Of a stretch of 64,000 nucleotides of DNA, positions 35,189 to 44,667 are shown piece after piece (the first letter of the stretch is position 1; each line of letters begins with the position of its first letter). Source of the DNA: Croceicoccus sp. (GTDB lineage Bacteria > Pseudomonadota > Alphaproteobacteria > Sphingomonadales > Sphingomonadaceae). Location: assembly GCA_002694745.1 (NCBI GenBank), contig NZMY01000034.1:62001-126000 (forward strand), read 5' to 3'. The notes under the pieces were generated by a model. The model was given only the letters and a program-made list of their open reading frames with translations, was not told the DNA's origin and did not search any database. The translations under genes and the position numbers were made by a program.

Positions 35189-35246
35189 GGCTGACAGATA
35201 GGGCTCGCCGCCCCCCGCGGCAAGCCATGCAGGTTTGGGCGTGGGG

Positions 35247-35678
35247 TCAGGCGCTGCGGATATAATTCCTCATCTCGCTCGCTTCCTGCTCGATCTGGTC
35301 GATATGGGCCTTCACGAGATCTCCGATCGAGACGAAATCGATCATCCGTCCGTCCTTCACCACGGGCAGGTGCCTGATGCGCCGCATCGTCATCAGGCCC
35401 AGTGCCTCAGGCTCGGACATATCGGGCGTGGCGGTCACGGCGGGCGACGTCATCGCATCGCTCACCGGGGCCGACAACGCATCCGCTCCCAACTCGTCAA
35501 GACAGCGAATGACGTCGCGTTCGGAAAAAATGCCCTGCACCGTACCCATCTCGTCAATCACCGGCATCGCGCCGATCCGATGCTCACGCAGCAGAGCGAC
35601 CGCTTCCGATACGGAATGATCGGCGCGGCACGTCACGACGCCAGCGTCGCGGTGGGCGATGATATGAGCGATATTCAT
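35247..35678 (-). CDS. CBS-domain protein
   Basis: A 143-residue protein of two tandem CBS domains: HIIAHRDAGVVTCRADHSVSEA with GAMPVIDEMGTVQGIFSERDVIR, then MTSPAVTATPDMSEPEALGLM with RIRHLPVVKDGRMIDFVSIGDLV. Stand-alone CBS pairs bind adenine nucleotides and regulate other proteins; the target is unknown. Length is standard for the group. It has its own upstream region (35679-35829) shared with the divergent small membrane protein gene. Confidence 0.9.
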   Translation of the reverse strand: MNIAHIIAHRDAGVVTCRADHSVSEAVALLREHRIGAMPVIDEMGTVQGIFSERDVIRCLDELGADALSAPVSDAMTSPAVTATPDMSEPEALGLMTMRRIRHLPVVKDGRMIDFVSIGDLVKAHIDQIEQEASEMRNYIRSA

Positions 35679-35829
35679 AGGCCTTCCTTCCCCGTTTCAA
35701 GCGAGGACCAGCCGGTCGCGCGGGATCTTACTTGCCCCGCTTGTAATGCGGCAGGCCGATCCGACGCCATATAATGCCACTTATCGCGTTCGCTTGCCAG
35801 TGTGCTCGGCAATCGCCATCTTGCAGGGC

Positions 35830-36138
35830 ATGACTGGACGCTCCCCGCTCGACGATCCCCACAATGCCGCCTTTGCCTGGGGCCGGTACAAGCGGATGAT
35901 GAAAGGCATGCTGGCCCTGACCCTGACGACCATCGGGATCGTGCTGGCATGGCTGACCTATGAGAACGGCATGCTCTCGATTCATTTCTACATCGCCTGG
36001 GGTCTGGGGATCGGCTTCATGATGATGCTGGTCGCGGCACTGATGGGCTTGGTGTTCCTGTCGAACGGAACCGGCCATGACGAATCGATCGACGACCGTC
36101 TGGGCGATGAAGCCAAGGAGACCTGGAACGACCGCTAG
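35830..36138 (+). CDS. Small two-helix membrane protein of unknown function
   Basis: A 102-residue protein with a charged N-terminal segment, two membrane helices ([17 protein letters not shown] and [23 protein letters not shown]) and a polar acidic tail ([15 protein letters not shown]). Conserved proteins of this form occur in Sphingomonadales without assigned function. ATG 35830 is chosen; the frame is open earlier, but those codons lie in the promoter region shared with the CBS gene. Its stop overlaps the convergent 2Fe-2S protein gene by 4 bp. Confidence 0.75.
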   Translation: MTGRSPLDDPHNAAFAWGRYKRMMKGMLALTLTTIGIVLAWLTYENGMLSIHFYIAWGLGIGFMMMLVAALMGLVFLSNGTGHDESIDDRLGDEAKETWNDR

Positions 36139-36590
36139 GTCGAGGGTCTTTCTGCCGGATAGAGCCGATAGTCCTCTACCGGAACGCCGCCTATCAGATG
36201 TTCCTGGATGATGCGTTCCAGCACGGGCGGCTTGCAGCCCCAGTACCACACGCTCTCAGGATAGACGACCGCGACCGGGCCCGCGACGCAGACCCGCAGG
36301 CAATTGGCCTTGGTGCGCATGATACCGCCATTGCGGTCCAGCCCAAGCTCGGCCAGCCGCGATTTCAGATAGTCCCAGCTTTCGATCCCGGTGCCGACGG
36401 GGCAGCATTTGGCCTTCGTCTGGTCGGCGCACAGGAAGATATGCCGCGTGAAAGGCGCGCCGCCGCCGATCGCGGCAAGGCCTGCCGATGCCTGCGGCAG
36501 GGCGACATGCGGACGGACGGGCAGCGACGGTTCGAAATCCTGCCTGTCTCCGTCGTCCGTTCGGTCAGAGGCGTCCGGTGATCCGGGCAA
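36135..36590 (-). CDS. Thioredoxin-like 2Fe-2S ferredoxin domain protein
   Basis: A 151-residue protein with the [2Fe-2S] thioredoxin-like fold: [14 protein letters not shown] near residue 51, [23 protein letters not shown] near residue 89. The four cysteines C-x8-C and C-x3-C correspond to the usual cluster ligands, and [22 protein letters not shown] is the typical end. The first 45 residues are non-conserved and charged, so a shorter start is possible. The 3' end of popZ overlaps this gene by 26 bp on the same strand. The electron partner is unknown. Confidence 0.85.
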   Translation of the reverse strand: MPGSPDASDRTDDGDRQDFEPSLPVRPHVALPQASAGLAAIGGGAPFTRHIFLCADQTKAKCCPVGTGIESWDYLKSRLAELGLDRNGGIMRTKANCLRVCVAGPVAVVYPESVWYWGCKPPVLERIIQEHLIGGVPVEDYRLYPAERPST

Positions 36591-37446
36591 TTTCCCGCTC
36601 TACGATCTTTTCGACCAGCCCCGGCATGTTGTCGTCCAGCCATTGCTTCAGCATGGGCCGGAGCATGTCGCGCACCATGTCCTCCAGCGGATTGGGCGCC
36701 GCCTTGCCGGACGACGCGCTTTCGCCATGTGCCGCCTGCTCAAGCGCCGAGAAGCGTGCGCGCAAGGCCTCTGCCGCTGCGCCAGCGATAAGGCCCTCAG
36801 ACGCGCCTGCGTTAGGTGAATCGTTCGCATCATCCTGCGCTATCGGTTCGGGCTCCCCGGCCACATCAGTCTCGGCATCGGGCTGAACATCCTCGGCATG
36901 ACGCGACAGCTCCTCGTCGCCGTCATGCGGATCCTGCTGAAGATCGTTGCCGGGCTGCTCAAAGCCGTGGTGCGGAGCCGCTTCCCGATAGTCGGCGGTA
37001 TCGCCCGACTCCACGGCCGACCACTGCGGGTTGCCGGTTTCGGGATCGGGTGGAGGCAGGATGATCGGCTCCTCCTCGTCCGCATCGCCGCTCGAAGTCG
37101 CGTCTTCGGCAACGTGCCCTTCTTCCATGTCGTCGTCATCGACGAAGGCATCGCTGTCGAGACTGCGCAGATCGAACACGTCGCTGCGCGAATCGTCGAA
37201 CGATCCCTCTTCTGCTGCCGGCTCGGGAGCGGCGCTTTCAGGCGCGCGTGCGCCGAAGGGCGAGTGACGCTGAAACGAATAGGGAGAAAAGCTGGCGGGC
37301 CGCTCGGGAACCGGCTCACCATTCTCGCGCGCGGCGTCGCGCGCGAATGTGTCAGGCGATCGGCGCGGCCCGTCTTCGCGCGATATCACTTGCTTGATCG
37401 ACCGCAGAATATCCTCGACCGATGCCTCGCCGTCCTTCTGCGCCAT
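36565..37446 (-). CDS. popZ: PopZ-family polar organiser (DUF2497)
   Basis: A 293-residue protein with the PopZ layout: a short N-terminal helix with [13 protein letters not shown] (residues 9-21), a long acidic, proline-rich disordered middle, and the C-terminal helical oligomerisation region [20 protein letters not shown] through [16 protein letters not shown]. In Caulobacter PopZ forms a polar microdomain that anchors ParB-bound origins. The middle is longer and more acidic than in many PopZ proteins. It sits between tolC and the 2Fe-2S gene. Given parABS in the same window, a shared segregation role is plausible. Confidence 0.88.
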   Translation of the reverse strand: MAQKDGEASVEDILRSIKQVISREDGPRRSPDTFARDAARENGEPVPERPASFSPYSFQRHSPFGARAPESAAPEPAAEEGSFDDSRSDVFDLRSLDSDAFVDDDDMEEGHVAEDATSSGDADEEEPIILPPPDPETGNPQWSAVESGDTADYREAAPHHGFEQPGNDLQQDPHDGDEELSRHAEDVQPDAETDVAGEPEPIAQDDANDSPNAGASEGLIAGAAAEALRARFSALEQAAHGESASSGKAAPNPLEDMVRDMLRPMLKQWLDDNMPGLVEKIVEREIARITGRL

Positions 37447-37461
37447 GTCCTGATCCCTCGA

Positions 37462-38928
37462 TTACTCGCCGGGGATTGTCGCGTCTTGTGCGGGCGTGTC
37501 AACGGTGCGTGTCGCCTCGGCCACAGGATCCGGTTCGAAACGGAAGTCGAAAATCGCATCGTCGACCGATTCGTAATAGACCGTCGGATCGTAAAGCGGT
37601 CTGCCAACGTCGAGATTGAGGTCCTCCGCCTCGGCCATGCCCATGGCGGCGAGCAGCGAGAAACCCGCCACATAGGCATTGCGCCGTGCGGTCACCAGCT
37701 GGACTTCCGCGCGCAGCAATTCCTGCTCGGCGTCGAGTATGTCGAGGATCGTGCGATTGCCGACCGAATTCTCGGCCCGCACGCCCTCAAGGCTCAATTG
37801 CGCGGCGGACACCGCCGAGGTTGTCGATTCGATCACCTCCAGCGAAGCCTGCCACGCGGTATAGGCGCTGCGGACCTGCGCGATCACGTCGCGTTCGATG
37901 GCGATCTCGGTCTCGAACGCCGAGGCGGCACGGGCCTGCGCCTGCCGTTCCTGCGCGGCGGGTAGGCCGCCCTGAAAGATCGGGATGCTGAAACGCGCAC
38001 CGGCCTGCGCCGAGGTTTCGCGCTGCGCGAAATCCGCGCCGATGATGCCGTCGCCCAAGGTGCCGAGATAGTCGGTATAGTCGCCGGCGGTGAAAAGCGA
38101 AACGCGCGGCAGGCGGCCCGAACCGGCAACCTCGATCTCGTAACGCGCGGCCTGCACTCTTTCTCGTGCCGCCAGAAGGTCCGGATTGCTTTCGAGAGCG
38201 ATGGCAACCGCCGTTTGAGGATCGTCAGGCAGACCGGGCAGCGGCGGGGGCGCTTCCAGCGCGGTGGGCGCTTCCCCGACGAGCTGAACATAGCGCTCGC
38301 GGCTGCCGATCAGATTGGCCTGCGCGGTGGTGAGGTCGCTGCGCGCGATCGCGAGGCGGGATTCGGACTGCGCCACGTCGGTCCGGGTCACGTCGCCGAT
38401 TTCGAACCGGTCGCCGGTCGCTTCCAGGTTCACGCTAAGCGCGTCCACGTTCTGCAGGTTCAGGCCCACCACCGCCTCGTCACGGATCACGTCCATATAG
38501 GCGGCGACGACCTGGCTGAAGACGGATGCTTCGGTCGCGCGCAAATCGGCACGGCCGGCCTGCACACGCTGCTTGGCGGCAAGGATCGAATTCTTGACCG
38601 CGCCCCCCGAATAGATCGGGACGTTCAGTTCCACGTTGGTCCTGAAGATGCGGTCCGGCGCCGAAAACGAGTTCTCGCTCACCTTCAGCGTTTCCGCATA
38701 CTGGCCCTGCGCGCCAATGTCGGGCAGCCCCGCCGATTTCTGGATCGGCACGTTTTCGTCGGTTGCGCGCAGATCCGCACGCGCGGCCAGCAGGGTGGGA
38801 TTGGTGTTGTAGGCGTTGGCAAGGGCGCCGCGCAGCGTATCGGCCTGCGCGGGCGCAGCCACGACTGCGACTGCCGCACATGCAAGCAGAGCGCGCCTCA
38901 TTCCTGTAACCCCACCCCTGAACGGCAT
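37462..38928 (-). CDS. TolC-family outer membrane efflux channel
   Basis: A 488-residue outer membrane channel protein. A signal peptide (MRRALLACAAVAVVAAPAQA after a short n-region) is followed by two TolC halves, each with long coiled helices: TLRGALANAYNTNPTLLAAR, VYSGGAVKNSIL-like IYSGGAVKNSILAAKQ and FSIPIFQGGLPAAQERQAQ. It is the outer exit duct of type I secretion or RND/MFS efflux. GGAG six bases before ATG 38928 supports that start, which overlaps the stop of the methyltransferase gene by one base (TGATG). No pump genes are adjacent. Confidence 0.93.
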   Translation of the reverse strand: MPFRGGVTGMRRALLACAAVAVVAAPAQADTLRGALANAYNTNPTLLAARADLRATDENVPIQKSAGLPDIGAQGQYAETLKVSENSFSAPDRIFRTNVELNVPIYSGGAVKNSILAAKQRVQAGRADLRATEASVFSQVVAAYMDVIRDEAVVGLNLQNVDALSVNLEATGDRFEIGDVTRTDVAQSESRLAIARSDLTTAQANLIGSRERYVQLVGEAPTALEAPPPLPGLPDDPQTAVAIALESNPDLLAARERVQAARYEIEVAGSGRLPRVSLFTAGDYTDYLGTLGDGIIGADFAQRETSAQAGARFSIPIFQGGLPAAQERQAQARAASAFETEIAIERDVIAQVRSAYTAWQASLEVIESTTSAVSAAQLSLEGVRAENSVGNRTILDILDAEQELLRAEVQLVTARRNAYVAGFSLLAAMGMAEAEDLNLDVGRPLYDPTVYYESVDDAIFDFRFEPDPVAEATRTVDTPAQDATIPGE

Positions 38929-39617
38929 CAGAAACTCCAGCCTTTCTCTTTCTTGAATTCGGCCAGCACGGGAATGCCCGTTTCCACCAGCGGCTGGAGC
39001 GCGATGGGCGCATTCGCCTCGGTCCCGGCCTTGCGGCCAATCGCAATGCGCGTCACCCCGCGATCGGTGACGCCCGTCACAAGGCGGCCGTCCGCGGCAA
39101 GCTGGGCCGCGATCGCTTTCGGCAAATGCTCTACGGCGCCGTCGATCACGATCAAATCGTAAGGCCCGTTCCTCTTGAACCCGTCAGTCAGCGCACCCTC
39201 ATGCCAGTCGCCCGTCCTGCTTCCGGCAATGCCGGTCAGGCGGGCATCGGATTCGACGACATCCAGCGAGGCGACCATCGGGGCAAGCAGAGCCGCGAGA
39301 TATCCGGTCGCGCCCCCGATCAGGAGTGCCTTGTCGGTATCCGCCGGACGTGCCGTCTGAAGCAACATCGCCTGCGCGAATGGAGCCGACAGGGCGCGCC
39401 CTTCGCCAAGCGAAACCGATCGGTCCATATAGGCGATCGCACGCTGGTCTGCGGCGACATATTGTTCGCGCGGGGTGCTGGCCATCGCGGCCAGAACGCG
39501 CGGGTCGTTGATCCCGCTGGGGCGCAACTGGCTGTCGATCATCGCCTTGCGCGCAGCGGCGAAATTCTCGCCGCTTGCGGGGGTAAGCTCGGGCTGGGGT
39601 GTCGCGGCACTGGCCAT
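38928..39617 (-). CDS. Protein-L-isoaspartate O-methyltransferase-like protein
   Basis: A 229-residue SAM-dependent methyltransferase of the PCMT family: ARKAMIDSQLRPSGINDPRVL, REQYVAADQRAIAYMD, ALLIGGATGYLAALLA (SAM loop, with GGATGY where true PCMT has GxGTGY) and LIVIDGAVEHLP. In Sphingomonadales this gene regularly precedes tolC, and several such homologues deviate from the enzymatic PCMT motif, so activity is uncertain. ATG 39617 is chosen; the frame is open to 39749 but the extension is not conserved. It is coupled to tolC by TGATG. Confidence 0.85.
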   Translation of the reverse strand: MASAATPQPELTPASGENFAAARKAMIDSQLRPSGINDPRVLAAMASTPREQYVAADQRAIAYMDRSVSLGEGRALSAPFAQAMLLQTARPADTDKALLIGGATGYLAALLAPMVASLDVVESDARLTGIAGSRTGDWHEGALTDGFKRNGPYDLIVIDGAVEHLPKAIAAQLAADGRLVTGVTDRGVTRIAIGRKAGTEANAPIALQPLVETGIPVLAEFKKEKGWSF

Positions 39618-39844
39618 GGCAAAATCTCTCACGCGGATCGTGCCCGTATTGCGGGCCGGAAGGTTACGGAGTGCGGCGCAAAAAACGGTTTCACCCGGTA
39701 CTGCCTGCGCCAACGGCGCTGCTCTAGTGCATTGCGGCATGAACGCCAAGAGCCCCGCTGCGAGCGCCGGATGACTTGGCAGGGACGTAGCTTGCCCTTA
39801 CAGGGCGCACCATATCTACGGTTCTGGAACGGGAAGGCGCGCGC

Positions 39845-41371
39845 ATGTCCGATATGGTGGTGATCGAGGAAGAGCATCTGGTCGAGAGCATCGCCGATGC
39901 GCTGCAATATATCAGCTTCTATCACCCAATGGACTACATCAAGGCGCTGGGTGAGGCCTATGAGGCCGAGATGAACCCCGCCGCCAAGGACGCCATCGCG
40001 CAGATCCTGACCAATTCCAAGATGTGCGCCGAGGGGCACCGCCCGATCTGCCAGGACACCGGCATCGTCAACGTGTTCCTGAAATGGGGCCAGAACTGCC
40101 GGCTCAATTCCGACAAGTCGTTGCAGGATGTCGTCGATGAAGGCGTGCGGCGCGGCTACAACAACCCCGAAAACAAGCTGCGCGCCTCGGTGCTGGCCGA
40201 TCCGGCGTTCACCCGCCGCAATACCAAGGACAACACGCCCTGCGTGCTGGATGTCGAGATGGTGCCGGGCAATACGGTGTCGATCGACGTCGCGGCCAAG
40301 GGCGGCGGCAGCGAGGCGAAGTCCAAGTTCAAGATGATGAACCCCAGCGACAATATCGTCGACTGGGTGCTTGAGATGATCCCGCAGATGGGCGCGGGCT
40401 GGTGCCCGCCCGGCATGCTGGGCATCGGCATCGGCGGCACTGCCGAACATTGCGTCAAGCTGGCCAAGAAAAGCCTGATGGCCCCGATCGACATGGGCCA
40501 GTTGAAGGCGCGCGGACCGCAGAACGATATCGAGAAGCTGCGGATCGAGATCTTCGACAAGGTCAATGCAATGGGCATGGGCGCGCAGGGGCTGGGCGGT
40601 CTGGCGACCGTGCTGGACGTCAAGATCCTCGACTGGCCGTGCCATGCGGCGAACAAGCCGATGGCGATGATCCCCAATTGTGCCGCGACGCGCCACGCGC
40701 ATCTGACGCTGGACGGCAGCGGTCCGGCCTTCATCCCCGCGCCCGACCTGTCCGCATGGCCCGATGTGGGCTGGAAGCCGTCGAAGGAAGCCAGGCGCGT
40801 CGACCTCGACAATCTGACCCGCGAGGAAGTGCAGAGCTGGAAGAATGGCGACCGGCTGCTGCTGTCGGGTTCGATGCTGACGGGCCGCGACGCCGCGCAC
40901 AAGCGCATCGCCGACATGCTGGACAAGGGCGAGGAACTGCCCGTCGAGTTCAAGAATCGCGCGATCTATTACGTCGGCCCGGTCGATCCGGTACTGGGCG
41001 AGGTCGTCGGCCCGGCTGGCCCGACCACCGCGACGCGCATGGACAAGTTCACCGACATGATGCTCGACCTTGGCCTGATCGCCATGATCGGCAAGGCCGA
41101 GCGCGGACAGGGCGCGACCGAGGTGATCGCGAAGCACAAGGTCGCCTATCTGATGGCAGTCGGCGGCGCGGCCTATCTGGTGTCGCGCGCGATCAAGGAC
41201 GCGAAGGTCGTTGCCTTCGAGGATCTGGGCATGGAAGCGATTTACGAGTTCCGGGTGGAAGACATGCCCGTGACCGTGGCGGTCGATAGCGAGGGCAACA
41301 ATGTCCATACGCTCGCTCCGCTGGTCTGGCGCGACAAGATCGCCAAGGAACATCTGCTGCCGGTGAAATAG
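39845..41371 (+). CDS. fumA: Class I fumarate hydratase (iron-sulfur)
   Basis: A 508-residue, oxygen-sensitive fumarase interconverting fumarate and malate in the TCA cycle. Cluster cysteines are visible in GHRPICQDTGI, GAGWCPPGMLGIGIGG and MIPNCAATRHAH. The C-terminal swivel domain starts near GREEVQSWKNGDRLLLSG-like sequence and ends with VWRDKIAKEHLLPV. The single-chain form matches FumA/FumB rather than split subunits. It has no close operon partner; the next gene starts 128 bp downstream. The [4Fe-4S] cluster would be supplied by the Suf system encoded 20 kb away. Confidence 0.96.
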   Translation: MSDMVVIEEEHLVESIADALQYISFYHPMDYIKALGEAYEAEMNPAAKDAIAQILTNSKMCAEGHRPICQDTGIVNVFLKWGQNCRLNSDKSLQDVVDEGVRRGYNNPENKLRASVLADPAFTRRNTKDNTPCVLDVEMVPGNTVSIDVAAKGGGSEAKSKFKMMNPSDNIVDWVLEMIPQMGAGWCPPGMLGIGIGGTAEHCVKLAKKSLMAPIDMGQLKARGPQNDIEKLRIEIFDKVNAMGMGAQGLGGLATVLDVKILDWPCHAANKPMAMIPNCAATRHAHLTLDGSGPAFIPAPDLSAWPDVGWKPSKEARRVDLDNLTREEVQSWKNGDRLLLSGSMLTGRDAAHKRIADMLDKGEELPVEFKNRAIYYVGPVDPVLGEVVGPAGPTTATRMDKFTDMMLDLGLIAMIGKAERGQGATEVIAKHKVAYLMAVGGAAYLVSRAIKDAKVVAFEDLGMEAIYEFRVEDMPVTVAVDSEGNNVHTLAPLVWRDKIAKEHLLPVK

Positions 41372-41498
41372 GCAGCGGTGGGTGATTTCCTGTCCAAGGG
41401 GCGCAATTTTAGCCTCTTGGAACACCCATCTTCGACCAAGCGCCCATCGGGTTCGACCGGCGACTTGCGCCCTATGGCGCGGTTGAAACCGTCGTCCT

Positions 41499-42845
41499 AT
41501 GGATCGGAGGATGGAGAACACCGAAGCCGATCGACTTGAAGAGGGCCAGCCGCGCGTTCCGCTTGTGAACGTGTTGCTGTCGATGGTTGCCTTCTGGGCA
41601 TGCTATTTCGTTCTGGCGACGGCCCGCAGCTATCTGATCGGCTTCGAGTTCCAGGACGAGTTGCTGTTGCTGCGCCTTGTCGTGATCCTGGCCAGCCTTG
41701 CGGTGACCGTGCTGCTGTGGCTGCTGCTGCGCGGGTTCGACAATCGCCGCCTTGGCCTGCGCTTTGCCGTCGCCTTCGTCGCCGCGCTGCCGGCATCGCT
41801 GCTCCTTGCCGTAATCAATACCGAAGTGTTCCGTGAGGTCGAGGAACGCGCGATCTTTCGGTTGAGCCAGGAACAGGGCGTGACGGTCCGCCGCGATCAG
41901 ACAGGCAACATTCTTGTCGATGTGCCGCAAATTCCCGACGATCTCGAAGAGTTGGATCCGGGCCTTCCCGGCGAGGTCCGCAAAGCCATGGAAAGCGCTG
42001 CCAGCGGTGAGGGCCAGGATGGCGAGCCCATCGTCATAGACAAGGAGACGCAGCGCAACCTGTTGTGGGTCCAGCTGACCGACATCGCGCTGGGCCGCTA
42101 TTTCCTTCTGCTGGCATGGGCGGCTCTCTATTTCGCGATGACGCAGGCCGAACATGCCCGCGTCGCCGAGCGGCGTGAGGGCGAATACAAGCGCGCGGCC
42201 AAGGCGGCCGAACTCAAGTCGCTGCGATATCAGGTCAATCCGCATTTCCTGTTCAACACGCTCAATTCGCTGTCGGCATTGGTCATGGTCGGACGCAACG
42301 ACCAGGCCGAATCGATGATCCAGATGATCAGCACCTTCTATCGCCGCTCGTTGACAGGCGATCCGGTGGGCGACGTGCCGCTGGCGGAGGAAATCGAATT
42401 GCAGCGGACCTATCTGCAGATTGAATCGGTCCGGTTTCCCGATCGGCTGCGCACGGTCATCGATGTGCCCGAAACACTGGAAAGCGCACGCGTACCCGGC
42501 ATGATCCTGCAGCCGCTGATCGAGAATTCGGTCAAATATGCGGTCGCACCGGTCAACCGGCCGATCACCATCTTTATCTCGGCGATCGAGGAATATGGGC
42601 GGCTGGTCATCACCGTCGCCGACAACGGACCCGGATCGGGGGAAAAGAATGCGCCGCGCAAGGGCGATACGGCCGCCGCTCATGCATCCGGCGGCAGGAA
42701 CGGCTTTGGCATAGGGCTGGCGAATGTACGCAACCGGCTGGAAACGCGTTTCGGCAAGGATGTGTCGGTTGTCAGCGGGGATACGGGTCACGGCTGGCGG
42801 ACAGTCATCCGCATGCCGTTGGAGCGGAATGTTCGGGGGGAATAG
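41499..42845 (+). CDS. LytS/AlgZ-type sensor histidine kinase
   Basis: A 448-residue membrane histidine kinase. It has N-terminal membrane helices (VNVLLSMVAFWACYFVLA, LVVILASLAVTVLLWLLL, AVAFVAALPASLLLAVI), an extracytoplasmic or cytoplasmic loop of about 110 residues, and another helix (YFLLLAWAALYFAMT). The kinase follows: the phospho-accepting histidine is in LRYQVNPHFLFNTLNSLSAL (His_kinase family), and the ATP-binding end includes VADNGPGSG and NGFGIGLANVRNRLE. ATG 41499 is used; ATG 41511 directly follows GGAGG with no spacing. It is two bases from the response regulator gene, forming one two-component operon. Confidence 0.92.
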   Translation: MDRRMENTEADRLEEGQPRVPLVNVLLSMVAFWACYFVLATARSYLIGFEFQDELLLLRLVVILASLAVTVLLWLLLRGFDNRRLGLRFAVAFVAALPASLLLAVINTEVFREVEERAIFRLSQEQGVTVRRDQTGNILVDVPQIPDDLEELDPGLPGEVRKAMESAASGEGQDGEPIVIDKETQRNLLWVQLTDIALGRYFLLLAWAALYFAMTQAEHARVAERREGEYKRAAKAAELKSLRYQVNPHFLFNTLNSLSALVMVGRNDQAESMIQMISTFYRRSLTGDPVGDVPLAEEIELQRTYLQIESVRFPDRLRTVIDVPETLESARVPGMILQPLIENSVKYAVAPVNRPITIFISAIEEYGRLVITVADNGPGSGEKNAPRKGDTAAAHASGGRNGFGIGLANVRNRLETRFGKDVSVVSGDTGHGWRTVIRMPLERNVRGE

Positions 42846-42848
42846 ACC

Positions 42849-43616
42849 ATGACCGAAGCGGTCGGGAAAGAGCAGGTTTTATCGACGCTGATCGTCGACG
42901 ACGAGCCACTGGCGGTCGAACGCATGCAGGTCATCTGCTCGCGGCTCGATTGCCTGCGCATCGTGGGCACGGCCGGCGATGGCGCCGCGGCCTTGCGCAT
43001 GATCGATGCGCTGAGGCCTGAGCTGGTGCTGCTCGACATGACCATGCCCGAGGCCGACGGATTGTCGGTCGCGCGGCGCATCGCCGAGGTCGTGCCCGAT
43101 GCGGCAGAACGCCCCGCCGTGGTCTTCGTCACCGCGCATGACAGCTTCGCGGTCGAGGCGTTCGATCTCGATGCGGTCGATTACGTCCTGAAGCCCGTGG
43201 CGCAGGACCGGCTTGAGCGTGCGATCGCGCGCGCCGTCGCGCGCCGAGGCAGTGGACCGGCTCAGGATGGCGAACGCAAGCAGGCATGGATTTCGGAATT
43301 CTGGGTCCCGCACCGCTCCGAACTGCTGCGCGTGGGTGCCGATGAAGTGCACCGCATCGATGCAGAGCGCGATTACGTGCGCCTGCACGTTCCGGGCGGA
43401 AGTCATCTGCTGCTGGAGACGATCACCTCGCTCGAGCAGAGACTGGATCCGGACAAGTTCATCCGCGTCCACCGCTCGACGATCCTGCGCCGGGACACGA
43501 TCACGGGGCTTCGCCACGACGGGCTGGGCGTCTGGTCCGCCGAGCTTGGAGAAAAGGAACCGGTGCGGATCGGGCGCACTTTCCTCAAATCGGTAAAGGC
43601 GATGGCCGGCCGATAA
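42849..43616 (+). CDS. LytTR-family response regulator
   Basis: A 255-residue response regulator. The receiver domain shows LIVDDEPLAVERMQ, the phospho-accepting aspartate in LVLLDMTMPEADG and FVTAHDSFAVEAFDLDAVDYVLKPV. The LytTR DNA-binding domain follows (WVPHRSELLRVGADEVHRIDAERDYVRLHV, LEQRLDPDKFIRVHRSTILRR). It should receive phosphate from the kinase just upstream. Regulon unknown; LytTR direct repeats were not confidently found at the operon's own promoter. The gene converges on urcA. Confidence 0.94.
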   Translation: MTEAVGKEQVLSTLIVDDEPLAVERMQVICSRLDCLRIVGTAGDGAAALRMIDALRPELVLLDMTMPEADGLSVARRIAEVVPDAAERPAVVFVTAHDSFAVEAFDLDAVDYVLKPVAQDRLERAIARAVARRGSGPAQDGERKQAWISEFWVPHRSELLRVGADEVHRIDAERDYVRLHVPGGSHLLLETITSLEQRLDPDKFIRVHRSTILRRDTITGLRHDGLGVWSAELGEKEPVRIGRTFLKSVKAMAGR

Positions 43617-43651
43617 AGCGCGTGAAGCGCGGCACATCGGCATCGGCAGCC

Positions 43652-43679
43652 AAAAAAATGGCCGGCGCAGCGGCCGGCC
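43652..43679 (-). terminator. Intrinsic terminator downstream of urcA
   Basis: On the minus strand GGCCGGC, a CGCTGC loop and GCCGGCC form a 7-bp perfect stem followed by ATTTTTTT. It lies about 100 bp past the urcA stop in the convergent gap with the LytTR gene. Confidence 0.85.
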
Positions 43680-43775
43680 CAAGGGGAAAAATCGTATTAT
43701 TGTCCGCCTGTGGGGCGGAGGGCATAGCCGGCCCGGGGGACTGAACCGGACCGGCTATTTACAGACGGCTCGGGA

Positions 43776-44075
43776 TCAGCCGCCGTAACGGGCATCGCTG
43801 ATGGCAGCGGCGAACTGCTGTTCGCTCTTCTTCAGCGCGACTTTCATGCAAGCGCTGCGGCGGTTGGCTTCTGCCGCGCCGCGAACGCGGTTGTCGGAAC
43901 AGACGCTCTTGGCGGCTCGCTCGATGCGGTGCTTCAATTCTTTCTGACCGGCTTCGGTGGTCAGATCGAGTCCTGCGTAGGACGCGTGTGCGGTGTTCGA
44001 TTCCTCGGCCATTGCAACCTGCGGGGCGGCCATGGCGAGAACCGGCAGTGCAGCCATGATCATCAGCTTTTTCAT
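43776..44075 (-). CDS. UrcA family secreted protein
   Basis: A 99-residue exported protein: signal peptide MKKLMIMAALPVLAMAAPQVAMA, then the UrcA signature YAGLDLTTEAGQKELKHRIERAAKSVC with cysteines near residues 64 and 82 that probably form a disulfide. UrcA-type proteins are abundant in Sphingomonadales and of unknown function. A GGAGGAG Shine-Dalgarno eight bases before the ATG fixes the start at 44075. The gene lies next to the LytS/LytTR operon, convergent with it, and has a strong terminator. Confidence 0.9.
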   Translation of the reverse strand: MKKLMIMAALPVLAMAAPQVAMAEESNTAHASYAGLDLTTEAGQKELKHRIERAAKSVCSDNRVRGAAEANRRSACMKVALKKSEQQFAAAISDARYGG

Positions 44076-44336
44076 GGGTCTATCTCCTCCTTTACTGCGG
44101 CTTTCCGGTGCTCTCCGGTGCCTCGCCATTCTGGATAGCGGAGCTGCCGGTGTCGCGCCGCAACCGCTCGGCAAAGGTCTGCATCGGCTCTGCCAGCGGC
44201 ATGACCCCTCCACCAACGACCGACCGGGTCCGGCGAACGACATGAAGTTTTACAGAACGATGACAGGGGACAAGAATCGGAAAGAGCTGTTCGGTGCCGC
44301 TTCCCAAGCGGTCGGGGTTCGCGTTAAGCATCGAAG

Positions 44337-44615
44337 GTGGCTCTGGTGCTTCTCTTTCTGCTCGGCGTGGGCAATTTCGTCATGCACAAGGCCGTGCTGG
44401 AAAGCGGCCATCCGCTATTGGGCCAGATGCCGTGGTTCGTGCACATGCTGGGGGGGCGTTTCGGGCTGGTGGTCGAGTTTCTGCTGCTGACGGCAGCGAT
44501 GCTGGTAAACCAGAACACCGAAGGCAGCAGCGCGACGGGCGCGGCGCTTGCCTATCTGGGATATACCATCGCCAATGCGCTGGCCGCCTGGCTGATCATC
44601 ACGCGGCGTGTGTAG
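44337..44615 (+). CDS. Small membrane protein of unknown function
   Basis: A 92-residue protein with three probable membrane helices (ALVLLFLLGVGNFVMHKAVL, FGLVVEFLLLTAAMLV and LAYLGYTIANALAAWLII). The start is a GTG; GTG 44337 or GTG 44346 (with AAGG eight bases upstream) are both possible. No domain is recognised. It precedes the lipid kinase gene by about 50 bp on the same strand and may be co-transcribed. Confidence 0.7.
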   Translation: MALVLLFLLGVGNFVMHKAVLESGHPLLGQMPWFVHMLGGRFGLVVEFLLLTAAMLVNQNTEGSSATGAALAYLGYTIANALAAWLIITRRV

Positions 44616-44667
44616 TGCGGCAGGGACAATCACGGGAACCGGCCCGCGCTTCGCGGGATTACGGATA

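Noticed and set aside
39629-41521. Minus-strand open frame (630 codons) opposite fumarase
   Set aside because: Fumarase is unmistakable on the other strand; the shadow is His/Asp-rich noise.
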